A stretch of DNA of 64,000 nt from Micromonospora matsumotoense (GTDB taxonomy: Bacteria > Actinomycetota > Actinomycetes > Mycobacteriales > Micromonosporaceae), in the NCBI RefSeq assembly GCF_900091525.1, contig NZ_FMCU01000023.1:1-64000 (forward strand). Reading direction: 5' to 3'. Positions 28,328 through 38,050 of the stretch are shown in pieces. Numbering within the stretch: position 1 is the first letter of the stretch; every line of letters starts with the position of its first letter. Under the pieces are notes generated by a model. That model had not been told where the DNA came from. It worked only from the letters and a program-made list of their open reading frames with translations, and searched no databases. Both the position numbers and the translations under genes were made by a program.

Positions 28328-29232
28328 CGGTCCGTCTCGCCTTCCTCATCGGTGCGGTGGATGGTGCGGAACAGCTCCCGACAGCGCTCCTGCTGCGCCG
28401 CCAGCTCGGGGCCCAGCAGCTCGCGCAGCCGCGCGAAGACGCCGTCCATCCCGGCCGGGTCGCCGCCGGTGAGCGCGCTGAGCCCGGCCAGCGAGTCGGC
28501 GAGCGCCGCGCGGGCCGGCGCCGCGCCCGGGTTGGCCGACTGGATCTCGCCGTAGACCTCGGGACGGCCGCCGAGCACCCGGGCCAGCAGCGCGAGCAGC
28601 ACCCGGTGCGTCGGCGGCGCGGTGGCCACCAGCGTGCGGACGTCCACGTCCAGCCGCGACAGGGCCAGCCCGAACGCGAGGATCACCGCGTGGGTCAGGG
28701 CCTGGGTGGCCGCGGTCGTCCGGTCGTGCTCCGCCGCGGTGAACCGCACCGGGCGCCCGCCGCCGTGCTCGACCAGCCGCAGCAGCGCGGCGACGCCGGG
28801 CCCGTCCCGGGTGACCACGGCGGCCACCGGGCGGCCGGTCATCCCGGCGGCGGGCGCGAACATCGGGTTGAGCCCGACGTGCTCGACGCCGGGGGCGCGG
28901 GCGGCGAGTTCGGCGGCCATCCCGGTCCGGACCGACAGCGTGTCGGCGAGCAGCGCGTCCGGGCGCATCAGCCGGGTCACCGGCCCGACCGCCCGGATCG
29001 CCACCGCCTCGTGCACGGCCAGTAGCACGAGGTCCGCCTCGGCCAGCGCCGCCGCCAGCTCGGGACCGGGCGCGGTGACGTCGGCCCGCAGGCACTCGCC
29101 GGGCTGCTCCGACGGCGGTGCGACGTCCACGACCAGCGTGTCGCTGCCCGCCGCCCGGAGCAGGCCGGTGAACATGCCGCCCACCGCCCCGCTTCCGCCG
29201 ACGACGACGCTGCGGGCGAACTCGGTCAGCAC
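28324..29232 (-). CDS. cmlC: 4-amino-4-deoxyprephenate dehydrogenase
   Basis: The 302-residue protein starts at GTG 29232, in a GTGCTGA overlap with the end of the ADC synthase gene. The NAD-binding start reads VVVGGSGAVGGMFTGLLRAA (GxGxxG type). The mid part GLNPMFAPAAGMTGRPV and the helix AEHDRTTAATQALTHAVILA follow prephenate dehydrogenases. It oxidatively decarboxylates 4-amino-4-deoxyprephenate to p-aminophenylpyruvate, which an aminotransferase (not in the cluster) converts to p-aminophenylalanine. The name follows the S. venezuelae cluster. Confidence 0.9.
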   Translation of the reverse strand: MLTEFARSVVVGGSGAVGGMFTGLLRAAGSDTLVVDVAPPSEQPGECLRADVTAPGPELAAALAEADLVLLAVHEAVAIRAVGPVTRLMRPDALLADTLSVRTGMAAELAARAPGVEHVGLNPMFAPAAGMTGRPVAAVVTRDGPGVAALLRLVEHGGGRPVRFTAAEHDRTTAATQALTHAVILAFGLALSRLDVDVRTLVATAPPTHRVLLALLARVLGGRPEVYGEIQSANPGAAPARAALADSLAGLSALTGGDPAGMDGVFARLRELLGPELAAQQERCRELFRTIHRTDEEGETDR

Positions 29233-31286
29233 GCGTCCGCCACCGTGGTGCTGTCCAGTGCGGACACCATCGCACGGGCCTTGACCACCGTCTCGGTGAA
29301 CTCCTCCTCCTGGTCGGAGAGCGAGACGATCGCGCCGCCGACACCGAACTCGGCCTGCCCGGCGGCCAGCACGATGGTCCGGATGATGATGCTGAGATCG
29401 GCGGCGCCGCTCAGCGCGAACCAGCCGAGCGCGCCGGAGTAGACGCCGCGCGGGCCGTCCTCCAGCCGGTCGATGATCTCCATGGTGCGTTTCTTCGGTG
29501 CGCCGGTCATCGAGCCGCCCGGGAACGCCGCCCGGACGCAGGCCGACGTGCTCGTGCCGGGTCGCAGCCGGCCCCGGATCGTCGAGACCAGCTGGTGCAC
29601 CGGCGCGTACGTCTCCACCTCGAACAGCCGGGGCACGTGGACCGAGCCGATCGCGCAGACGCTGTTCAGGTCGTTGCGGACCAGGTCCACGATCATCAGG
29701 TTCTCGGCGCGGTCCTTCTCTCGCCCGGCCAGGTCCGCGCGGAGCATCTCGTCCTCCTCGGACGTACCGCCGCGGGGTCTGGTGCCCTTGATCGGTTTGG
29801 ACTCCACGCCGCCGGCCGCATCGATGGTGAGGAACCGCTCCGGCGACGCGCTGAGCACCGCCAGCTCGGGGAACTCCAGCAGCGCGCCGTACGGCACCGG
29901 GCTGATCGCCCGCAGCGACGAGTAGAGCGGCAGGGCCGCCGCCTCGGTCGGGGTGGTGACCATGTTGGTCAGGCAGATCTCGTACGACTCCCCGTTGCGG
30001 ATCTCCCGCAGGCACTCGTCGATCCGCTTGAGATAGGCGTCCTTGTTCAGGCGGGCCGTCGCGTCCGGCCCGAAACCGGCGGCCTGCTCGGACGCGCCGA
30101 ACGCCACCGCGGGCGTCTGGTCCGCCGGTGCGTGCCCGGCCAGCGCGGTGAGCGCCGCGGCGGTCTCGGCCAGCCAGGCCCGTGCGCCGTCGTCGTGCCC
30201 GCGGCGGTCCAGGGCCAGCAGGTAGCAGCAGCCGTCGTGGTGGTCCAGGACGATCGCGCGGTCGGCGAACAGCAGCGCGGCGTCCGGGTGCGGCGAGCGG
30301 TGCGCGGGTTCGCCGCCGGTCTCGGCCTTCAGCTCGTACCCGAGATAACCGACGTAGCCCAGGTTGAACTCGAACGGCAGGCCCGGTATGGCCGGCACCC
30401 GCCGCAGGTCGAGCTGTTCCTCCAGGTAGGAGAAGAACGGGCGGCGGAGCTCGGTGGTGGCGCCGGCGGAGTCCCGGACCCGGACCACGCCGTCGGTGAC
30501 CCGGTAGGTGACGTACTCGGCGAGCGGGCCGCGGTCGTCGCCGAGGAACGAGAAGCGGGAGGCGCCGTCCAGGACGGCGCTGCTGTCCAGCCAGAACGAC
30601 GCGCCGGAGCCGGGCAGGCAGGCGCGGCGCACCTCCTCGGCGTCCGGCAGCTCGTCCACCCGGCGTACGCGGACGTCGTACGACGGTGCCGTCGCGCCGC
30701 TCCGCGCCCGGTTGTGCGCGACGGCCAGGTCGCGGAAGTTGGCGATGATCTCGCGGCCGAAGTCGCTGCCGATCGACTCCGGGTGGAACTGGACGCCCCA
30801 CAGCGGCTTCTCGCGATGCCGCAGCCCCATCACCACGCCGTCGTCGCTCCAGGCCAGCGGTTCCAGCTCGGCGGGCAGGTCGGTGGCGGCCAGCGAGTGA
30901 TAGCGCACCGCGACGAACGGCGACGGCAGGCCGCGGAACACGTCCTCGCCGGTGTGCCGCACCTCGGAGATCCGGCCGTGCATCGGTTCCGGCGCCAGGC
31001 CGATGATCCCGCCGAAGAACTGGGCGATGCCCTGGTGGCCGAGGCAGACGCCGAGGACGGGCAGGCCGCTCTCGGCGATCGCCCGGCGGCTGATGCCGAA
31101 GTCCCGCGACCGCTCCGGTGTGCCGGGGCCCGGCGACACCACGATCGCGTCGAAGCTGTCGAGCGGCAGGCGGGACCAGTCGGCGTCGTTCGGCACCACG
31201 ACCGGCGGCTGCCCGGTCGCCTCACCGATGTACTGGTACAGGTTGAAGGTGAACGAGTCGTAGTTGTTGATCAGAAGAGTGCGCAC
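29226..31286 (-). CDS. cmlB: Aminodeoxychorismate synthase, fused PabA-PabB
   Basis: The 686-residue protein starts at GTG 31286 behind GAGGTG. Residues 1-190 are a class I glutamine amidotransferase: LLINNYDSFTFNLYQYIGEA, nucleophile GVCLGHQGI, and HPES. The rest is the chorismate-binding PabB domain with NLGYVGYLGYELKAETGG, IKGTRPRGGT (the PIKGT motif whose Lys marks ADC synthase), DLVRNDLNSVCAIGSVHVP and AFPGGSMTGAPKKRTMEIID. It aminates chorismate at C4, the committed step toward p-aminophenylalanine. It lies 19 bases downstream of the CmlA gene. Confidence 0.95.
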   Translation of the reverse strand: MRTLLINNYDSFTFNLYQYIGEATGQPPVVVPNDADWSRLPLDSFDAIVVSPGPGTPERSRDFGISRRAIAESGLPVLGVCLGHQGIAQFFGGIIGLAPEPMHGRISEVRHTGEDVFRGLPSPFVAVRYHSLAATDLPAELEPLAWSDDGVVMGLRHREKPLWGVQFHPESIGSDFGREIIANFRDLAVAHNRARSGATAPSYDVRVRRVDELPDAEEVRRACLPGSGASFWLDSSAVLDGASRFSFLGDDRGPLAEYVTYRVTDGVVRVRDSAGATTELRRPFFSYLEEQLDLRRVPAIPGLPFEFNLGYVGYLGYELKAETGGEPAHRSPHPDAALLFADRAIVLDHHDGCCYLLALDRRGHDDGARAWLAETAAALTALAGHAPADQTPAVAFGASEQAAGFGPDATARLNKDAYLKRIDECLREIRNGESYEICLTNMVTTPTEAAALPLYSSLRAISPVPYGALLEFPELAVLSASPERFLTIDAAGGVESKPIKGTRPRGGTSEEDEMLRADLAGREKDRAENLMIVDLVRNDLNSVCAIGSVHVPRLFEVETYAPVHQLVSTIRGRLRPGTSTSACVRAAFPGGSMTGAPKKRTMEIIDRLEDGPRGVYSGALGWFALSGAADLSIIIRTIVLAAGQAEFGVGGAIVSLSDQEEEFTETVVKARAMVSALDSTTVADAC

Positions 31287-31305
31287 GGAGGAGGCACCTC
31301 GTCTC

Positions 31306-32889
31306 TCAGATGGGCAGCGTCCGGCGCAGGTGCAGCCGCTCGGCGGTGCCACCCTTGTCCCGGACGTGCTGCACGAGAAGATCGCTGTCCACGATGGCCG
31401 GATGGCTTTCGTCGTAGTCGATGGCCATCACGATGCCCATCCACGGTTCGAGGCCCATCGCGTAGACGTAGACCGAGCCGGGCTCCAGCGTCTCGACGAT
31501 CTCCCGGGCCTGCGGGAAGTTGGAACCGTTCAGGCGGCGGCTCTGGTCGGTACGGCGGTCCAGCGGTTCGCCGTACAGCGGGCCGTAGATCCAGCTGGCC
31601 GCCGCGCCGGTGCTCTCCATGCCGATGAACACGGTGTCCACCGGGCCGATCACCTCGGCGACCTTCGCATACATGGTCGGAGCGATGTTCGTGGAGTCGG
31701 CGGCGAACAGCACCGAGCGCTCGCCGAACCGCAGCAACCAGCCGGTCTTGCTGCGGATGCGCAGGTCGCCGTGCTCGCCCAGGAATGGCAGCGCGACCAC
31801 CTCGGCGGAACCGCAGGGCAGCGTCTCCAGGTCGTCCACCTCGACGACGTCGCGGAAGCCGAGCCGCCGCAGGATGCCGCCCAGCCCTGGGTCCACCAGG
31901 CTGGCATTGGAGGAGCGCGGCACCAGGACCCGGCCGACCCGGTGCCGGATGCGCAGCAGGGTCTCGAACAGCATGTGGTCCTGGTGGTTGTGGGTGATCA
32001 GCAGGTGGTCGATGCGGTCCGGCAGGTCGGCGAAGGTGAACCGGCCCGGCGCGCCACCGGGATACCCGGCGTAGCTCAGCACCGGGTCCACCAGGAACGT
32101 CGTGCCCTCGTACCGGGCGAACACGCAGGCGTGGCCGGCGTATTCGAGGACGTCGTCGCCGGCCGGTGGCCCGGCCGGTTCCGGCGCCGGCTCGAAGTAC
32201 GCCCGGAACCGCCCGGCCCGCTCGCCGTGCAGCCCGAGCCGCGCCGCCAACTCGTCCAGTTCGTCCGCGGTCAGGTTCCCGCGGAAGATCGTGTCGAGCA
32301 GCGGGGAGTTCAGCGGTACGTCGATCAGCAGCTGGTCCGGTGTGTACTCCAGCATCGGCGTGGTGAGCGCAAACTCCCGGGCGTCCTCGGTGATCGGCCG
32401 GAGCCGCACCTGCTGCCAGGATTCGTCGTAGTACTCGGACGCGTACATCAGCGGTTCGATGAACCGGTAGTCGGCGGTGCGGTTGTCCCGCCCGTAGAAC
32501 ACCTCCACCCGTCCGGCCAGCGGACGCGGCAGCTCCTGGTAGACGTCGTCGAGGCATTCGCCGCGCCGCCGGGGCAGGATCTCCTCCTCCAGCTGCCGGA
32601 TCGCCTCGAACAGCTCGTCCAGCCGTTCCCGCCGGGGTGCGGTCTCCCGGTACCAGTCCCGGATGGCGTCGTGGTGCTCGTGGGCGTGAATCCACGGGCC
32701 GCCGTGCATCCGGCGCTGGCGGACCGCCGTCGCGTGGACCTGCGGATTGTCGAGGTAGCTCTCGACGATCCGGGTGAACCGGTTGTGGGCGAACCGGGCG
32801 AGGACCTGCGGCGGCAGCAGGTACGACCAGCCGTACCACCCGGCGATGACCGGTTCGGCCGCGACGTTCTGACGTAGCGAGTAGCGCAT
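31306..32889 (-). CDS. cmlA: CmlA-type di-iron beta-hydroxylase
   Basis: The 527-residue protein has an N-terminal substrate-binding domain of about 245 residues and a C-terminal metallo-beta-lactamase-fold domain with THNHQDHM (His300, His302, Asp304, His305), Glu372 in LGEHGD and Asp398 in FAADST. Compared with the di-iron ligands reported for S. venezuelae CmlA (His305, His307, Asp309, His310, Glu377, Asp403, from memory) every one is present at a constant offset of 5 residues. The family hydroxylates the beta-carbon of L-p-aminophenylalanine while it is tethered to the CmlP carrier domain, giving p-aminophenylserine. ATG 32889 is 22 bases after the CmlP stop. Confidence 0.95.
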   Translation of the reverse strand: MRYSLRQNVAAEPVIAGWYGWSYLLPPQVLARFAHNRFTRIVESYLDNPQVHATAVRQRRMHGGPWIHAHEHHDAIRDWYRETAPRRERLDELFEAIRQLEEEILPRRRGECLDDVYQELPRPLAGRVEVFYGRDNRTADYRFIEPLMYASEYYDESWQQVRLRPITEDAREFALTTPMLEYTPDQLLIDVPLNSPLLDTIFRGNLTADELDELAARLGLHGERAGRFRAYFEPAPEPAGPPAGDDVLEYAGHACVFARYEGTTFLVDPVLSYAGYPGGAPGRFTFADLPDRIDHLLITHNHQDHMLFETLLRIRHRVGRVLVPRSSNASLVDPGLGGILRRLGFRDVVEVDDLETLPCGSAEVVALPFLGEHGDLRIRSKTGWLLRFGERSVLFAADSTNIAPTMYAKVAEVIGPVDTVFIGMESTGAAASWIYGPLYGEPLDRRTDQSRRLNGSNFPQAREIVETLEPGSVYVYAMGLEPWMGIVMAIDYDESHPAIVDSDLLVQHVRDKGGTAERLHLRRTLPI

Positions 32890-32911
32890 GGTGACAGCCG
32901 CTCCGTTCCGG

Positions 32912-35668
32912 TCAGCGCCGCGACGACGCGTGGACTGAGCCGAGCAACCGGCCGAGGATGTCGTGCTCGACCTCGCGGTGAGCGGTGGGCCAGCCCGGTC
33001 CGCTCAGCGCCGCCTGCATGGCGGCCAGCAGCGGCGGCGAAACCTCGCCGCCGGCGCGGACCCGCTCGAACCACTCCGCCGGTTCCACCACGTCGGCCGC
33101 CGTCAGCCCGGCGTGCGCCAGCAGCTCACCGAGGGGGTACGTCCGGTGGACCACGACCGCGGACCGGGCGTCCGGACCGGGCCCGATGCCCGCCAGCAGC
33201 GTCCCGGCCAGCGTGCCGACGTCGCAGACCGGCACGTGCCCGGTGATCCGGGGCATCACGCCGACCCGGCGCGCGGTCCCGATCAGCGCGGTGAACCAGT
33301 CGTCCTTCAGGTGGTCGTGATCCTCCGGCCGGTGCCCGTAGACCAGGCCGGGCCGGTAGTGGGCGACCGCGCAGCCGAGGCCGGCCAGGGTGTTCACGTG
33401 CTCCTCGGCGATCAGTTTGGACCGCGAGTACGGGTCTCCGGCCGCGGTCAGCGCCGCCGCCGACAGCGGCCCGAACTCGCGCCCCGCCGAGGCGGCCGAC
33501 AGGAACGCGAACGACCGGGCGCCCAGCGCCGCCGCGCCGCGGACCACCAGCGTGGTGTTGCGCACGCTGCCGGTCAGGTGGCTGTCCAGCGGCAGCAGGT
33601 GGTTGACCTGGTAACCGCAGTGCAGCACCGCGTCGAGCGCCGGTCCACGCCGCCGGTCAATCCACTGTTCCAGCTCGGCGTAGGTGATCGCCCGCACCCG
33701 GGCGTAGTCGGCCGCGGCCCGGCCGAACCGGGCCCGATGCCCGGTGAGCACCCGCTCCGGGTCGCCGGTGGCGACCACCAGCACGCCGCGACCGGCGGTG
33801 AGCAGCCGGTCGAGCACGTGCCCGCCGATGAACCCGGACGCGCCGGTGAGCAGCACCGCCCGGTCTCCGATCGCGGGGTCCGGATCGTGCCGGGTGTCCC
33901 GGCGCAGCGTCGGCAGCTCGGCGCGCAGGGCGTCGCGGTCCCGCTCGACCCGGTGCAGCAGCGTCTCCGCCGGGGAGGCCGCCGCAGCGACGGTCCCACC
34001 GCCCAGATGCCGGACGAACGTGGCCGGTACGAAGTCGTAGTCCATTGCGGCGAACGCGGCCTCGACGGCATGCTCGCCGTGCGCCTCGGAGAGCTTGACC
34101 TGGATCTGGATCATGGCGAGCGAGCTGCCGCCCGCGTCGAAGATGGACGTCTCCGGGTCGATCTCCCGGCCCAGGACGGCGGTCACCACGCCGAGCACCT
34201 GCGCCAGGACGGCCGCGTCCGCGTCGTCCTCCGCCGGTGCCGGGGTGTCGAGCCGGTCCCGCAGCGCGTTGCGGTCCACCTTGCCGCCCGGGGTCAGCGG
34301 CAGCTCGCCGGTCAGCACGACGTGGTCGGGCGCCTCCCAGACCGGCACCAGGCCGCGGATGCGGGCCATCAGCGATTCCGGGGTGTCCGCGCCCTCGCCG
34401 GTGGTGACCAGCAGGATCGTCTCGTCCCGCCGGATCAGCGCCACGTCGCGGCCCAGATGCCGGGCGAGCAGCGACTCGACGTGCGCCAGGTTCACCCGGT
34501 GGCCGAGGCGTTTGATCTGCTCGTCGTTGCGCCCGACGTAGGCGAGCCGGCCGTCGGGCGCCAGGGTCACCACGTCGCCGGTGGCGTAGGCGGGGGAGCC
34601 CTCGTACGTCCGGAACACGTCGTTCTCGGTTCCGGTCGCCCCGGCGTAGCCCAGCGCGACGCCGTCGCCGACGATGATCAGCTCGCCTGTGCCCGCGGTG
34701 GCGTACGCGCCGGTCTCCGGGTCGCGGACGACGGCCCGGAAACCGTCGTTCGGGGTGCCGATCGTGTTCTCGAACTCGGTCAGCTCGGCCAGCGAGAAGC
34801 AGACGGTGGCCTCGGTCGGGCCGTACGCGTTGAACACCCGGCCGTGCCGGGCCGCCTCGCGGTACTCGTTCTCGCCCAGCGCCTCCCCGCAGAACTGCAC
34901 CTTGCGGATGCGCCCGCGGGCCGCCGCGTCGAGCCGCGCGTAGACCGACGGCGGGATCATCGCCAGGTCGGCGCCGTGCGCGGCCAGGTGCCGCGAGACG
35001 GAACCCAGCCAGGAGACCCCGTCCTGAGCCGGTACGACGAGGGTGGCGCCGGCGTACAACGCGCCGAGGATCTCGGTGATCGACGCGTCGAACGAGAGCG
35101 ACCCGAACTGCAGGACGTCGTCGTCCGGAGTGATGTCGAGCCGCCGCCGCAGCGACCGGCACAGGTTGAGCAGCCCGCCGTGCCCGACGTCCACGAGCTT
35201 GGGGTTGCCGGTCGAGCCGGAGGTGAAGATGGAGTACGCGACCCGGGACCGGGTCGTCTCACCGGCCGGCGCTGCCTCGGCGGGCCAGCCCACGTCACCG
35301 GCGTGCAGCGCGGCGATCCCGGCCCGCTCGGCCCGCAGCAGCGCAGCCCGGTCGAAGCAGACCAGCAGGCCCGCCTCGGCGACCCGGGCGAACTCGACGA
35401 ACCGGTCGGCGGGCAGGCCGGGGTTCATCGGCGTGTACACGCCGTGGCTGCGCATCACGGCGAGCGCCCAGACCGTGGCCTCGATCGTGTGCTCCCCGGC
35501 GACCAGGACCCGGCGTCCGGGCGGGCACTCACGGCCGATCCGGGCGGCGAGCGCGCCCGTGACCCGGTCGAGTTCCTGGTAGGTCCAGCTACGCCCGGCG
35601 GTCCGCAGCGCGGTCCGGTCGCGATGCCGCCGGAAGAGGTCGGTCAACAGGTCAGGGAGTTCCACCAC
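32912..35668 (-). CDS. cmlP: CmlP monomodular NRPS (A-T-reductase)
   Basis: The protein has 918 residues. The adenylation domain (1-475) shows TSGSTGNPK (149-157), FNAYGPTEAT, YATGDVV, the RLGHRVNL core and the catalytic Lys463 in PLTPGGKVDRN. The carrier domain (about 485-550) has DAGGSSL with the phosphopantetheine Ser516. The reductase domain (about 600-918) is a Rossmann NAD(P)H domain with TGASGFIGG (608-616) and Tyr747-x3-Lys751. It loads p-aminophenylalanine, presents it to CmlA, and after acylation releases the product reductively. No condensation domain is present, matching CmlP. The gene overlaps cmlH by 17 bases. Confidence 0.95.
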   Translation of the reverse strand: MVELPDLLTDLFRRHRDRTALRTAGRSWTYQELDRVTGALAARIGRECPPGRRVLVAGEHTIEATVWALAVMRSHGVYTPMNPGLPADRFVEFARVAEAGLLVCFDRAALLRAERAGIAALHAGDVGWPAEAAPAGETTRSRVAYSIFTSGSTGNPKLVDVGHGGLLNLCRSLRRRLDITPDDDVLQFGSLSFDASITEILGALYAGATLVVPAQDGVSWLGSVSRHLAAHGADLAMIPPSVYARLDAAARGRIRKVQFCGEALGENEYREAARHGRVFNAYGPTEATVCFSLAELTEFENTIGTPNDGFRAVVRDPETGAYATAGTGELIIVGDGVALGYAGATGTENDVFRTYEGSPAYATGDVVTLAPDGRLAYVGRNDEQIKRLGHRVNLAHVESLLARHLGRDVALIRRDETILLVTTGEGADTPESLMARIRGLVPVWEAPDHVVLTGELPLTPGGKVDRNALRDRLDTPAPAEDDADAAVLAQVLGVVTAVLGREIDPETSIFDAGGSSLAMIQIQVKLSEAHGEHAVEAAFAAMDYDFVPATFVRHLGGGTVAAAASPAETLLHRVERDRDALRAELPTLRRDTRHDPDPAIGDRAVLLTGASGFIGGHVLDRLLTAGRGVLVVATGDPERVLTGHRARFGRAAADYARVRAITYAELEQWIDRRRGPALDAVLHCGYQVNHLLPLDSHLTGSVRNTTLVVRGAAALGARSFAFLSAASAGREFGPLSAAALTAAGDPYSRSKLIAEEHVNTLAGLGCAVAHYRPGLVYGHRPEDHDHLKDDWFTALIGTARRVGVMPRITGHVPVCDVGTLAGTLLAGIGPGPDARSAVVVHRTYPLGELLAHAGLTAADVVEPAEWFERVRAGGEVSPPLLAAMQAALSGPGWPTAHREVEHDILGRLLGSVHASSRR

Positions 35669-36794
35669 TTGCTCCTATTCGCTGCTCAAGTCGGTAAAGG
35701 ACGTCGGTCGCGGTGCCCGGGGAGAGGAAGCCCGGCTTGTACTGCATCCGCAGCAGGGGCGGGCCCGGCCAGGACCGGTCGGCGAGGAACTTGAGATCCT
35801 CGAAGACGCGGGCGCTGCGGACCGGTATCCAGCGCCACCGGCCGGGCTCGGGGCGCATGAACGTGGTGTCGGAGACGACGATCCGGGGCATCCGGCCGCG
35901 GGTGAACGCGCGGGCCAGGGCGCCGATGCCGGACATCGTGAACCGGCCCAGCGCCTCCTGCGCCTCCCGGGTCTTCGCGAAGTGCTCCGGCGTGTACTGC
36001 GCCGCGTCACCGGCCCGGACGACGAGCGGCTTGATCTCGACGTAGTAGCCGCCCTTCGTGGCGAAATCCCAGCGGGAGTACGGGTACTGGAGGATCAGGC
36101 CGCCGCCCAGGACCGGGAGCAGCGCATCGGTGACCGCGCTGAGCAGCTCGTCGAACGTGACGCCCGCGCGCAGCGGCAGCCACCGTTCGTCCGACGCGGA
36201 GATCGTCGGGATGCCCTTGCGGCCCGGTTCGGGCAGGTCGCCGAGGGCCCGGACCACCTCGTCCGGGTCGGCGGCGGGCAGCGCGGCGTACTGCCGGACG
36301 GTCCGCTCGTGGTGGCGGTACCGGGAGCCGGGGCGGCCCGGCGGTTCGTCGCCGCGCAGCCAGGCCCGGACGTGCCGGAGCAGGTCAACGACGTCGGTGC
36401 CGTCCACGATCAGATGGCTGAACTTGACGAACACCACGTACTCGCCGTCACCGGCGGACCAGAGCGCGAGGTGCGCCGCCTCGTCGAGCCGCAGCGGGTG
36501 GCTGTTGTGATAGCCGGTGACCAGCTCCGCCGGGTCGCCGATGACCGGTTCCGGCCGCGGCGCGAACGTGACCACCACGTCCCGTTCGGCGACCTCGACC
36601 AGGTCGGCCAGCGCCCGGGTCAGCCCGAGCCGGGTGACCAGATCCCGCCAACCGGCCGCGTCCGCCGCGCGGGCCGGATCGACGGTCCCGGCGAAGGCGG
36701 TGCACGGGTTGACGTCGCAGTCCATGCCGAGGTCCGCGAGGAAGCTGTAGATGTCGCGGACGGCGGTCGCGCCGGGCCGCAGGCGGGTGGTCAT
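35652..36794 (-). CDS. cmlH: Condensation-domain-like acyltransferase (CmlH)
   Basis: The 380-residue protein holds the motif SHLIVDGTDVVD, the H-x3-D-G core of condensation domains and chloramphenicol-acetyltransferase-fold enzymes, with a second half that looks like the acceptor lobe. In the chloramphenicol pathway it is the best candidate for attaching the dichloroacetyl (or acetyl) group to the carrier-bound amine. Biochemical proof of that step is not known to me, so the role is inferred. Its ATG overlaps the cmlI stop (ATGA), and its stop overlaps the cmlP start, so translation is coupled. Confidence 0.85.
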   Translation of the reverse strand: MTTRLRPGATAVRDIYSFLADLGMDCDVNPCTAFAGTVDPARAADAAGWRDLVTRLGLTRALADLVEVAERDVVVTFAPRPEPVIGDPAELVTGYHNSHPLRLDEAAHLALWSAGDGEYVVFVKFSHLIVDGTDVVDLLRHVRAWLRGDEPPGRPGSRYRHHERTVRQYAALPAADPDEVVRALGDLPEPGRKGIPTISASDERWLPLRAGVTFDELLSAVTDALLPVLGGGLILQYPYSRWDFATKGGYYVEIKPLVVRAGDAAQYTPEHFAKTREAQEALGRFTMSGIGALARAFTRGRMPRIVVSDTTFMRPEPGRWRWIPVRSARVFEDLKFLADRSWPGPPLLRMQYKPGFLSPGTATDVLYRLEQRIGASGGTP

Positions 36795-37777
36795 CGGGCC
36801 TCCGTCGTGCCCCAGCCGAACTCGACCTGGTCGAGAACGTCCATCTCGGACAGCAGCGTGTGGATGCCGGAGTGGTCCTGCACCAGGTGGGTGCCGCCCT
36901 GCTCCTCACGCACCTCGGCGGCGGCACTCTCCCAGCCCGGTACCCGTTCGAACGCGGCGATCGTCTCCCAGGTGGTGAAGTCGGGGGCGACGAACGCCTC
37001 CAGCCCGGCCACCACCGTGCCGAGCAGGAACCGGCGCCGGTCCGCCGGCAGCGCCTCGTAGACCTGCTTCATCATCTCGCCGGAGATCGAGGCGTGGCAG
37101 TACTCGTCGCGGTTGTGCAGCCTCACCGTGGTCGAGTTGACCACCTGGATCTGCTGGTCGTCCGCGAGCAGGTCCAGGTACGCGTTGATCGAGATCTCGG
37201 CGACCGTGGCGAAGCCCAGCGTGGTCAGGCTCCGCTGCCACGGTTCGGTGCAGCGGTCCAGGTGCGCCTGGTGGATCTGGGTGATGTGCGAGTCCGGCAG
37301 CACGCGGTCGGCGAAGTCGCCGCGGCGCATCCGACGGGTCACCGCGCTGCCGTTGATGTGCATCAGCGTGTGGTACTGCTCGTCCACCATCGCCTGCGCC
37401 ACAGCCAGCTCCAGGTCCTGACCGCCGAGGCCCGGGTACGCGCCGCCGATGACCAGTTCGAACGCCGGGTTGGCGATCCGCTGCTCGATCAGCACGGTGT
37501 TCCGGTTGTACGCGACCCAGCCCCAGCTCAGCAGCCGCGAGCGGGCCTCGTCGGACAGCTGCTCCCAGATCGGGTGCGCCCGGAACGGGACCATGTCGTC
37601 GCGGAAGTCCGGTCGGGCGTGGTCGAACAGCGCGTACACGTCCGGCTCGTCGCGTTTCACTGCGGCCCGCCGGTGCCAGTTGCCGACGAGCCGTTTGATG
37701 ACGGCGTTCTCGGCGGGGTCGTCCGGGTCGAATGCCGGCAGCTGGCCGATCCGGACATGCCCTTCGTCGTCACGCAC
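36791..37777 (-). CDS. cmlI: CmlI di-iron arylamine N-oxygenase
   Basis: The 328-residue protein starts at GTG 37777 with GGGAG about 5 bases before; a longer frame to 37879 lacks support. The helical body carries carboxylate/His motifs typical of the AurF/CmlI family: LIEQRIANPAF, MVDEQYHTLMH (E-x-x-H), ATVAEISINAYLDLL and NRDEYCHASISGEMM (E-x-x-H). The enzyme oxidises the aryl-amine to the nitro group as the last pathway step. It is the first gene of the leftward operon, so its promoter lies in the 273-base divergent gap holding the StrR-type site. Confidence 0.95.
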   Translation of the reverse strand: MRDDEGHVRIGQLPAFDPDDPAENAVIKRLVGNWHRRAAVKRDEPDVYALFDHARPDFRDDMVPFRAHPIWEQLSDEARSRLLSWGWVAYNRNTVLIEQRIANPAFELVIGGAYPGLGGQDLELAVAQAMVDEQYHTLMHINGSAVTRRMRRGDFADRVLPDSHITQIHQAHLDRCTEPWQRSLTTLGFATVAEISINAYLDLLADDQQIQVVNSTTVRLHNRDEYCHASISGEMMKQVYEALPADRRRFLLGTVVAGLEAFVAPDFTTWETIAAFERVPGWESAAAEVREEQGGTHLVQDHSGIHTLLSEMDVLDQVEFGWGTTEAR

Positions 37778-37886
37778 GACTGCTCCCGTCTCCTCTTTTC
37801 TTTGCGTCCGTCCCTTCTGGTCCGGCGCCTTTCGCAGTCTGGGCATATCGATTGCCGCTCGCAAGGGTGTGCAGATCAACGCGGGT

Positions 37887-37915
37887 GTTCAACTGAAAGA
37901 ACAGGACAGTTGCAC
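37887..37915. promoter_or_regulatory. StrR-type operator
   Basis: GTTCAACTG (37887-37895), an 11-base spacer and CAGTTGCAC (37907-37915) form an inverted repeat with 8 of 9 matching positions per arm. The StrR consensus, as I recall, is GTTCGACTG-N11-CAGTCGAAC, so spacing and most bases agree. It lies between the divergent cmlI and carrier-protein operons, 109 bases from cmlI and 135 from the carrier gene, where it could activate both. Confidence 0.8.
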
Positions 37916-38050
37916 GCGCGATTTCTCCGGCATGAACAGCCTTGTGTGCGCTCCGGGACGTCTGACATAAAGATCCAGGCGCCGGACGGGACATCGCCGG
38001 ACCGTCGCCGTTATCAGTTCTTTCTTTCGCACTGGAAGGAGGCCCGCAAG

